Origin: Paenibacillus sp. RUD330 | Lineage (GTDB): Bacteria; Bacillota; Bacilli; Paenibacillales; Paenibacillaceae | DNA: 64,000 nt | Direction: 5' to 3' | Assembly: GCF_002243345.2 (NCBI RefSeq) | Contig: NZ_CP022655.2 | Coordinates: forward strand, 3,474,501 to 3,538,500 | Part shown: in pieces, positions 8,151 through 15,050 of the stretch | Position numbering within the stretch: position 1 is the first letter of the stretch | How the letters are laid out: the number at the start of each line of letters is the position of its first letter | Notes under the pieces: generated by a model | What the model saw: the letters and a program-made list of their open reading frames with translations, nothing else | Database searches by the model: none | Told to the model about the DNA's origin: nothing | Translations under genes and position numbers: made by a program

Positions 8151-9499
8151 TCCGTCAGGCTCGGCGCTTCTTCCTGGACGCTGACGAGAACTCCGCGGCT
8201 CTCGTTGACTCCGGCTTCCGTGATCCTCACGCGGCAAAGCTTGCCGACAAGCGCCTCGGAACCTTCGAATACGACCTGGATGTAGTTGTCCGAGTATCCC
8301 ATGATCAGTCCCGCTCCCGCCGAGCCTTTGTGCTCGCGCTCCGGAATGACCTCCAGGACGTGGCCGACGTACTTCTCCGCATAAGCCAGCTGGAGAGATT
8401 CCGACAGGTCGATCAGCTTGTGGACGCGCTCGTTCTTGATTTCCTCGTCGACCTGGTCCTCCATGCGCGCGGCAGGAGTGCCGGTCCGTTTGGAATAAGG
8501 GAACACATGCATTTCGGAGAATCCGAGCTCCTTCATATAGCGGTAGCCGGCTTCGAACTGCTCCTCGCTCTCGCCTGGGAACCCGACGATGACGTCCGTC
8601 GTGATCGCCACGCCCGGCATCGCTTCATGCAGGCGCTTGATCGTCGCCGCGAATTCCTCGGTCGTATACTTGCGGCGCATGCGCTTCAGCACGATGTCGT
8701 CTCCGGCCTGCAGAGGAACATGGAGATGACGGCACATCTTGGAGGATTTGTTGAGCACCTCGATCATGTCCTCGTCGATCTGGCTGGCCTCGATCGAGCT
8801 GATGCGGATGCGCTCGAGACCGTCCACCTTGTCGAGATCCCATAACAGGTCGGACAGCTTGTAGCTGTCCAGATCGTCGCCGTAGCCTCCGGTATGGATG
8901 CCGGTCAGGACGATCTCCTTGAAGCCGGACGCGACCAGGCTGCGGGCCTGCTCCACGACGCTTTTGGGATCGCGGCTGCGGGACAGCCCGCGCGACCAGG
9001 GGATGATGCAGAAGGTGCAGAAGTTGTTGCAGCCTTCCTGGATTTTCAGGAACGCGCGGGTGCGGTCCGCGAAGTCGGGCACATCCAGCTCCTCGAACTC
9101 GCGCGTCTTCATGATGTTGCGCACGGCGTTGACCGGCGTGCGCTCGTCCTGCACCTGGCGGATGTAGTCCATCAGCTTGTCGCGGTCCTGCGTTCCGATG
9201 ACGAGATCGACGCCCGGAATGTCCAGGATCTCGGCCGGGGACGTCTGCGCGTAGCAGCCGGTGACGGCGATGACCGCCTCGGGATTGCGGCGGATGGCGC
9301 GGCGGATGATCTGCCGGCTTTTCTTGTCCCCCGTGTTCGTCACATGGCATGTATTGATGAGATATACGTCGGCCGTCGTCGTATCGAAGTCGACCTGCTC
9401 GTACCCTTCATTCTTGAACAGCTGCCAGATGGCTTCGGTATCGTAAAAGTTGACTTTGCAGCCCAAGGTGTAGAGTGCAACCGATGGCATCTTCTTCAT
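8135..9499 (-). CDS. mtaB: tRNA t6A37 methylthiotransferase MtaB
   Basis: A 454-residue radical-SAM enzyme that converts t6A37 of tRNA to ms2t6A37. The N-terminal MTTase domain has its three cluster cysteines (Cys14 in TLGCKVN, Cys51 in NTCHVTN, Cys82 in TGCYAQ), the radical SAM motif CxxxCxxC is at Cys157/161/164, and a C-terminal TRAM domain follows. The start ATG overlaps the rsmE stop by 4 bases. Position next to rsmE matches B. subtilis yqeV. Confidence 0.96.
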   Translation of the reverse strand: MKKMPSVALYTLGCKVNFYDTEAIWQLFKNEGYEQVDFDTTTADVYLINTCHVTNTGDKKSRQIIRRAIRRNPEAVIAVTGCYAQTSPAEILDIPGVDLVIGTQDRDKLMDYIRQVQDERTPVNAVRNIMKTREFEELDVPDFADRTRAFLKIQEGCNNFCTFCIIPWSRGLSRSRDPKSVVEQARSLVASGFKEIVLTGIHTGGYGDDLDSYKLSDLLWDLDKVDGLERIRISSIEASQIDEDMIEVLNKSSKMCRHLHVPLQAGDDIVLKRMRRKYTTEEFAATIKRLHEAMPGVAITTDVIVGFPGESEEQFEAGYRYMKELGFSEMHVFPYSKRTGTPAARMEDQVDEEIKNERVHKLIDLSESLQLAYAEKYVGHVLEVIPEREHKGSAGAGLIMGYSDNYIQVVFEGSEALVGKLCRVRITEAGVNESRGVLVSVQEEAPSLTEKAGA

Positions 9500-10281
9500 C
9501 TTCCTCCCATTTCGCCGGATGCGTACATCAGGCAGGCCAAGCCTGCAAGAGGTGCCGTCTCCGCTCTTAAAATTCTGCGCCCGAGGCCTGCCGCCATCGC
9601 GCCGGCCGCTGCCGCCGCCTCCGCTTCGCGCGGGGAGAAGCCGCCTTCGGGCCCGACGACCAGCAGAAGCCGGTGCGCCTTGTCCGCCGTCAGCCTGCCC
9701 GCCTCGCGGGCTTGCCTGATCCGGTCCGCGAGTCCGGTCAGCTCGCCCGGCTCATGCCCTTCCGCTTCGTAGCAGAACAGCACGAGGTCGTAATCGGAAA
9801 AAGCCGCCAGCAGCTCTTTCCAGGCATGGACCTCATGGACGGCCGGCAGCCGGCTGCGATGGGCCTGCTCCGCCGCTTCCTTGGCGATCTTGCCCCAGCG
9901 CTCCAGCCGCTTCGCTTCCTTGCGGGCGTCGTATTGGACGACCATCCGCTCGCATTGGAACGGCAGAAACCCGGCCGCGCCGATCTCCGTCCCCTTCTGG
10001 ATGACAAGCTCCATCTTGTCTCCCTTCGGAAGGCCTTGGGCGACCGTGACCTGCCAGAGCGGCTCGCGGTCCATCGGAAGCCTTTCGGCGATGTCGCCTC
10101 TGACGATAGACGGCTCGACATCCGTCAGGACGATTCGGGCTTCACGCTCCGCGCCGTCGCTGGCGATGATCTCGTCTCCGGGTTTCATCCGCATGACTCT
10201 CGCGATATGATGGGCGTCCTCGCCGCTCAGGGTGACGCCGTTGTCGCCGAATTGCTCCGGAGTTATAAAGTAACGCTGCAT
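9496..10281 (-). CDS. rsmE: 16S rRNA (uracil-1498-N3)-methyltransferase RsmE
   Basis: A 261-residue SPOUT-class methyltransferase that modifies U1498 of 16S rRNA. It has an N-terminal PUA-like barrel (start MQRYF) and the trefoil-knot SAM site, seen as VGPEGGFS near residue 213 and LGRRILRAETA near 239. The length is typical. It is coupled to mtaB by a 4-base overlap. Unlike in B. subtilis, it is separated from prmA by a site-2 protease gene and that gene's terminator. Confidence 0.95.
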   Translation of the reverse strand: MQRYFITPEQFGDNGVTLSGEDAHHIARVMRMKPGDEIIASDGAEREARIVLTDVEPSIVRGDIAERLPMDREPLWQVTVAQGLPKGDKMELVIQKGTEIGAAGFLPFQCERMVVQYDARKEAKRLERWGKIAKEAAEQAHRSRLPAVHEVHAWKELLAAFSDYDLVLFCYEAEGHEPGELTGLADRIRQAREAGRLTADKAHRLLLVVGPEGGFSPREAEAAAAAGAMAAGLGRRILRAETAPLAGLACLMYASGEMGGR

Positions 10282-10381
10282 AGTGGGCTAAACTCCTGTT
10301 TTTAAAAGTCATCCTCCATCATACACGTTTTGAGGCGGGAAATCTATTCGGCCGCAGAGATCCCAGCCGCTCGGCGGCATG

Positions 10382-10410
10382 AAAAAAGACCGCGCCATGG
10401 AAGCGCGGAC
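10382..10410 (-). terminator. Terminator of the prmA / site-2 protease transcript
   Basis: A CCGCGC / GCGCGG stem with a short loop is followed on the minus strand by six T residues, just after the stop codon of the protease gene. Confidence 0.75.
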
Positions 10411-10416
10411 TTGAAT

Positions 10417-11097
10417 TTATCCAAAGAACAAGGGCGTGAAGAGGCGAAGGAAAAACAAGTGCAGATCGCCGACAAGAGCCAGATAGGGACGGATGGTCGC
10501 ATTGCTCAGCGCCGGTATGAACACGAGCAGCAGGAAAACCAGGACCCCCCACTGCGAATACTGGTCCAGCAGAATCCGGGTGCGGCGAGGCAGCAGCTCG
10601 TACAGAATCCGGTAGCCGTCCAGCGGAGGCAGCGGAATCAGGTTGAACAGGAACAGCATGCCGTTCAGATAGATGAAATATTTGAAGAAAACATTTAAGG
10701 CATCGATGTAGCGCAGGGGCGTGTCATTCAGAATGCCCGAAAAATTGAGCGCCGACACGATGAAGACCCCGATCGCCATCAGCAGAAGGTTGCTGAGCGG
10801 TCCCACCAGAGAGACGACGATGCTCATCAGCCGCGGCCGCTTGAAGCGGGAGCTCATGACCGGCACCGGCTTGGCCCAGCCGAAGCCCGCGATCAGAATC
10901 AGGAACATGCCGAAGAAATCGATATGGGAAGCCGGATTGAGCGTGACCCGGCCCTGCTTGTAGGCGGTGTCGTCTCCGAATTTGTACGCTGAGTAGGCAT
11001 GGGCGAACTCATGGAGAGTGAAGGCGATGATCAGGACAAGCAGGACAAAGGGAAGCTCGGCGACAGGATAAGCGAGAAGGTTGTCCAACCCCTCCAT
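10417..11097 (-). CDS. Site-2 protease family membrane protein (M50, YwhC-like)
   Basis: A 226-residue multi-pass zinc protease. The metal site HEFAH is at residues 29-33 in the first hydrophobic segment, and the second metal ligand motif PPLDGYRIL is at about residue 155. About five hydrophobic segments are visible. Members of this group cleave membrane substrates; no specific target can be inferred. It begins only 3 bp after the prmA stop codon, so the two are co-transcribed. This placement is not part of the classical dnaJ-prmA-rsmE-mtaB order. Confidence 0.88.
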   Translation of the reverse strand: MEGLDNLLAYPVAELPFVLLVLIIAFTLHEFAHAYSAYKFGDDTAYKQGRVTLNPASHIDFFGMFLILIAGFGWAKPVPVMSSRFKRPRLMSIVVSLVGPLSNLLLMAIGVFIVSALNFSGILNDTPLRYIDALNVFFKYFIYLNGMLFLFNLIPLPPLDGYRILYELLPRRTRILLDQYSQWGVLVFLLLVFIPALSNATIRPYLALVGDLHLFFLRLFTPLFFG

Positions 11098-11100
11098 GGC

Positions 11101-12159
11101 TTACGACTCCCCTTCAGGCTTGGCGGCCACGAAGGCGACCCATTTGTCCTCGCGGACGCGGTCGACGATCTCGAAGCCGGATGCCAGAAGCCCGGCTTCG
11201 ACGGCCTGCTCCTTGTTCTCGTATATGCCGGACGCGATATAGATGCCGCCCGGCTTCAGAGCCTCGTAGACATCATCGATGAACAGCAGGATGATCTCCG
11301 CGAGAATGTTGGCGACGACCAGGTCGCAGGGCGCCTCGACGCGCAGCGGGCCGGCCTGCTCCATGACTTCGGCCAGCTGCTGCCTGGCCTCGTCCTCGGC
11401 CGCGTTGGCGGCGCCGTTCCAGCCGGCGCCCTCTCCCGCGCTGCGGCTGATGACGCCGAGCAGGTCGCTCTGCAGCACCTGGATGACGTCGCCCATGCCG
11501 TTCAGACGGGCATTTTCCTTGGCGCTGGAGACAGCCACCGGATCGAGATCGACAGCCAGCACGCTGGATGCGCCCAGCAGGACGGCTCCGATGGCCAGTA
11601 TGCCGGAGCCGGTGCCGACGTCGATGACCTCGTCTCCCTCGCGGATCGCCGATTCAAGCGCGCGCAGGCATAGGGAGGTCGTCGGATGGGTGCCGGTGCC
11701 GAACGCCATGCCGGGATCAAGCTCGATGATGCGCTCGCCCTCGGAACCCTCGTACGGCTCCCAGGTCGGCTTGATCGTCAGCCTTTCGGTGACCCGGATC
11801 GGCTTGAAATACTGCTTCCAGGCCGTCGCCCAGTCATCCTCGTCCACCGTGACGACCGCGATTTCGTATGTACCGGGATCGATGTCGTAGTCCTTCAGCT
11901 CCTCGATGCGGGGACGGATGGCGGCCACATGGGCGTCCATGTCCTCTTCTTCGCTGAAGTAGCCCTTGATGACGGCGTCTCCCTCGGCGATGTCGTTGAG
12001 CGGCAGCTCGTACCATTGGCCGAACGACTCGTCGCGCCGCCTGTTCAAGGAGCCGGATTCTTCGATGGAAACTCCGCCTGCGCCCTGTTCATGCAGAAAG
12101 TTGGAAATCATCTCCACCGCTTCCTCGGTGGTCGAGATCGTAAGTTCATGATATTTCAT
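11101..12159 (-). CDS. prmA: Ribosomal protein L11 methyltransferase PrmA
   Basis: A 352-residue SAM-dependent methyltransferase of ribosomal protein L11. The N-terminal L11-binding domain is followed by FGTGTHPTT (153-161), the SAM motif VGTGSGIL (181-188) and the active-site strand VVANILAEI (281-289). The protein is about 40 residues longer than usual because of an Ala/Glu-rich insertion at about 238-275, between the SAM-binding half and the VANI motif. In B. subtilis prmA directly follows dnaJ; here about 12 kb of other genes separates them. Confidence 0.95.
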   Translation of the reverse strand: MKYHELTISTTEEAVEMISNFLHEQGAGGVSIEESGSLNRRRDESFGQWYELPLNDIAEGDAVIKGYFSEEEDMDAHVAAIRPRIEELKDYDIDPGTYEIAVVTVDEDDWATAWKQYFKPIRVTERLTIKPTWEPYEGSEGERIIELDPGMAFGTGTHPTTSLCLRALESAIREGDEVIDVGTGSGILAIGAVLLGASSVLAVDLDPVAVSSAKENARLNGMGDVIQVLQSDLLGVISRSAGEGAGWNGAANAAEDEARQQLAEVMEQAGPLRVEAPCDLVVANILAEIILLFIDDVYEALKPGGIYIASGIYENKEQAVEAGLLASGFEIVDRVREDKWVAFVAAKPEGES

Positions 12160-12359
12160 CTTCGCATAAGCCCCCTAACTTGCTATCCCGTCTATTCTAC
12201 AACAGAAGCGACAGGCGGCACAAAACCTCCGATCGGGAAAGACTGGACTTCCCGCCCGCTTGGATAAGGATTAAAATGGAAATCGAAGCCGGTCGCATGG
12301 CGGAACCCAGCCTTGCAGCACCGGACAGACCAATCATGCATCCTGACGAGGTGAACACA

Positions 12360-13493
12360 GTGGAATGGAACGAACCGCAGCTGATTCCTTTGGACCGGTT
12401 CCGAGAGCTGAGACGCCAGTCTCCCGTGGAGCGTTTCGAAGGGGAGGGCTATGCCGGCTGGAGGCTTTTCGGTTACGACGAGGTCAAGGCCGCCTTTACG
12501 GATTACGAGCGCTTCTCTTCCCAGGGAGAGCAGAACCCGGACGACCCGATCGATTCCAGCATTCTCAGGCAGGATCCTCCGAAGCATCGCCAGCTTCGGA
12601 TGCTCGTGTCGAAAGCCTTCACGCCGCGTGTCATCGAATCGATGGAGCCCGCCATCCGCAAGCTCGCGGAAGAATTGTTCGACAAGGCGGCAGCGAAGCC
12701 CCGCTTCGATGTGATGGAGGACCTGGCAAGCCCGCTGCCCATCTCCGTCATCGCCCGCATGCTGGGCATCCCGGAGGGCGACCTCAGCCGCTTCAAGCAA
12801 TGGTCGGAGGATCTTGTCGGCACGAACCAGGAGCGCTACGTCCAATGCCAGCGCGAAATGAGCTCCTACTTCTCGGCTGTCGCCGCCGAGCGCAGGCTGG
12901 AGCCGCGGGACGATCTCATCAGCAATCTGGTCCAGGCCAAGGTGGACGGAGAGCAGCTGAGCGAGATCGAGCTGATCGGCTTCTGCATCCTGCTGCTCGT
13001 AGCCGGCAACGAGACGACGACCAACCTGATCACCTCGATTTTCCTTTGCCTCGACAGCCTGCCCGAAGTACGCGAGGAGCTGATTGCCGACCGCACGCTC
13101 ATTCCCTCCGCCATCGAGGAGGTGTTCCGCTATTTCTCTCCGGTGCAGATGATGTTCCGGTCGGTGAAGCGGGATACCGAGCTCGGGGGAATGGCCATGA
13201 AAGCCGGCGATCCGGTCTTTCTGTATATCGCTTCGGCCAATCATGACGAGAAGGCATTTCCAGAGCCGGAGCGCTTCGACATCCGCCGCTCTCCCAATGC
13301 CCATGTGGGGCTTGGCAGCGGCATCCACTACTGCCTTGGAGCCCAGCTCGCGCGGCTGGAATCCCGCATCGTCCTGGAAACCTTGCTGGAGCGCTATCCC
13401 CGGTTCAGCCGCGACCGCTCCGTGCCGCTGGAGCGGATCGAGAGCAACCTGATGTTCGGACTGCGGCGGCTGCCGGTCTTTTTGAAACGGTAG
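12360..13493 (+). CDS. Cytochrome P450 (CYP109/CYP107-like)
   Basis: A soluble bacterial P450 of about 377 residues. Signatures in order: PPKH in the C-helix region, the I-helix oxygen-activation motif AGNETTT, the ExxR motif (EEVFR), and the heme loop GSGIHYCLG with the cysteine ligand. The usual first Phe of the heme signature is Leu here. The sequence resembles B. subtilis YjiB (CYP109B1), a fatty acid/terpenoid hydroxylase; the substrate here is unknown. A GTG preceded by GAGGTGA was chosen as start; in-frame ATGs at 12276, 12297 and 12336 are alternatives, the first giving about 405 residues. No ferredoxin or reductase gene is nearby. Confidence 0.88.
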   Translation: MEWNEPQLIPLDRFRELRRQSPVERFEGEGYAGWRLFGYDEVKAAFTDYERFSSQGEQNPDDPIDSSILRQDPPKHRQLRMLVSKAFTPRVIESMEPAIRKLAEELFDKAAAKPRFDVMEDLASPLPISVIARMLGIPEGDLSRFKQWSEDLVGTNQERYVQCQREMSSYFSAVAAERRLEPRDDLISNLVQAKVDGEQLSEIELIGFCILLLVAGNETTTNLITSIFLCLDSLPEVREELIADRTLIPSAIEEVFRYFSPVQMMFRSVKRDTELGGMAMKAGDPVFLYIASANHDEKAFPEPERFDIRRSPNAHVGLGSGIHYCLGAQLARLESRIVLETLLERYPRFSRDRSVPLERIESNLMFGLRRLPVFLKR

Positions 13494-13544
13494 CGCAGGC
13501 TCATAGCTTCTATCCCCAAAAGCCTCGCCTCGGAAAGCAATCCA

Positions 13545-13580
13545 AACAGCCCGGAAGCATTCCGCTTCCGGGCTGTTTTT
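13545..13580 (+). terminator. Rho-independent terminator after the P450 gene
   Basis: A perfect 14-bp stem (AACAGCCCGGAAGC / GCTTCCGGGCTGTT) with a 5-nt loop runs into a T-run on the plus strand. It could also stop transcription from the opposing small gene. Confidence 0.92.
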
Positions 13581-13683
13581 CATGAAACAAGCGGCACGGC
13601 AGTCCGTTTCCGGCAGCAGGCGTTGCGCCGGCGACCGATAATGCGTCGGATCCGCAGGTCGCAAGCTGCTGCCGGGCCGCGGC

Positions 13684-13869
13684 TTATTGCTCCACCGTGC
13701 CCCCGGCACCGGAGATGACCGCCAGCGCCTGCCCTGCGCGGCTGTCGTCCACGACGGCGGTGAGGATGCCGCCCTCGCCTTCGCGGATCTCCGCCGCTCT
13801 GAGCATCTCCAGCTTGCGGAGCGCTTCCCGGATTCCCTCCGGCGACGTAAAGGCTGCCTGTATTTCCAT
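13684..13869 (-). CDS. Small uncharacterised protein, 61 residues
   Basis: Not recognised as a named family. A strong GGGAGGAGAGG lies 8 bases upstream of its ATG. The predicted pattern is short strand, helix (SPEGIREALRKLEML), strand (GGILTAVVD), helix, and a terminal glycine-rich strand, which fits a half ferredoxin-like fold as found in small stress or regulatory proteins. It stands alone between the ribokinase terminator and the P450 terminator. The ribosome binding site and sensible secondary structure make it plausible; function unknown. Confidence 0.6.
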   Translation of the reverse strand: MEIQAAFTSPEGIREALRKLEMLRAAEIREGEGGILTAVVDDSRAGQALAVISGAGGTVEQ

Positions 13870-14014
13870 GATGTTGCCTCTCCTCCCGTGACGTTCGTAT
13901 GGAATGGCCTCTCCTAGGTTGCGCCTTTGCCTTATCGATATGCACGGAATATCGCCAGGCCGTCTCGCCGCAGAGGCAGGCGCAGGCGCGGCTCCCTTTC
14001 AAGGATAACCGGAA

Positions 14015-14047
14015 CAGCAAACAGCCGAAGGAACATCCTCCGGCTGT
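14015..14047 (-). terminator. Terminator of the ribokinase operon
   Basis: ACAGCCG pairs with CGGCTGT, with a partly paired inner AGGA/TCCT, followed on the minus strand by TTGCTGTT. It closes the operon that starts at the AtuA gene. Confidence 0.65.
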
Positions 14048-14102
14048 GTCTGACGGCCACGGCCATTGCGGAAATCAATTGCGGAAGGCCATTGCGGGTT
14101 CA

Positions 14103-15050
14103 TTATTTCCTGGCCAGCTCCCCCGCCATGAACGCCTCGACCTCAGCCTTGGACGGAATCGAGGACTGCGCTCCTTGACGCGTAACGGCGACCGCTGCGG
14201 CAGCCGAAGCGAACCGGAGCGCCTCCCGGGCTTCCGATCCTTGCGCGCACGCAGCCGCGAACGCGCCGATGAAGGTGTCGCCCGCCGCGGTCGTATCGGC
14301 CGCCTCGACCTTATAGGCCGGCACGGCGAACGGGTCTCCCGCAGCCTCCGCGTACAAGCAGCCCTGCTCTCCGAGCGTGACGACGACTCTCCTCGCGCCA
14401 CGGGACAGCAGCTCGGAGGCGGCAGCCTCGGCCGACCCGATGTCTCCGACCAGAATTCCGCTCACGGCCGCAGCCTCCGTCTCGTTGACGATCAGCGTGT
14501 CCAGCAGCGGCAGCAGCTCGGCCGGCACCTCCCTTGCCGGAGCGGGATTGAGCCAGACGCGGACACCGGCCTCGCCAGCCGACCGGATGACCGCCGTGCC
14601 GGTCTCCCATGGAATCTCGTTTTGCAGCAGCACTGCGTAGACTCCGTCCCAGTCCGCCTCGGCGGCGGCATCCTCCGCCGTCAGCAATCCGTTGGCGCCT
14701 TCCGACAGGACGATATGATTTTCCCCGTCCGCATTCACGGTGATGATGGCGAGACCCGACGTCCCTTCCTTGGTCAGGACGGACTGCACGCCGACGCCGG
14801 AGTCCTCCAGCGAACCGACCAAGGCGTCGCCGAACGGATCGCTGCCGACCGCGCCGATCATGGAGCATGCCGCTCCGGCCTTGGCGGCCGCCGCCGCCTG
14901 GTTGGCTCCCTTGCCTCCGGGAAAGAACGAAGTTCCGAGACCGGACAACGTTTCGCCCGGCTGCGGGAAGCGCTCCACCTTGCTGACGACATCCATGTTG
15001 ATGCTTCCGACAACGAGGATGCTGCGCTTGCCTTGCTGATCCGGCATCAT
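14103..15050 (-). CDS. rbsK: Ribokinase (PfkB family)
   Basis: About 315 residues. It phosphorylates ribose (or a close sugar) at O5 using ATP. Family features: GSINMD at the N-terminus (the substrate-binding GxxNxD), FPGGKGANQA as the first PfkB signature, and DTTAAGDTFIGAF near the C-terminus, with the catalytic Asp in the AAGDTF anion hole. Its ATG overlaps the stop of the upstream ADP-ribosylglycohydrolase gene (ATGA), with GGGGAGAAGG ahead, so it is the last gene of the operon. Following two ADP-ribosyl hydrolase-like genes, it suggests free ribose is produced in the cytoplasm. Function on ribose is a family-level inference. Confidence 0.9.
   Translation of the reverse strand: MMPDQQGKRSILVVGSINMDVVSKVERFPQPGETLSGLGTSFFPGGKGANQAAAAAKAGAACSMIGAVGSDPFGDALVGSLEDSGVGVQSVLTKEGTSGLAIITVNADGENHIVLSEGANGLLTAEDAAAEADWDGVYAVLLQNEIPWETGTAVIRSAGEAGVRVWLNPAPAREVPAELLPLLDTLIVNETEAAAVSGILVGDIGSAEAAASELLSRGARRVVVTLGEQGCLYAEAAGDPFAVPAYKVEAADTTAAGDTFIGAFAAACAQGSEAREALRFASAAAAVAVTRQGAQSSIPSKAEVEAFMAGELARK

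Noticed and set aside
12192-13709. A 505-codon minus-strand frame opposite the P450 gene
   Set aside because: Antisense shadow. The plus-strand frame has the full set of P450 signatures.
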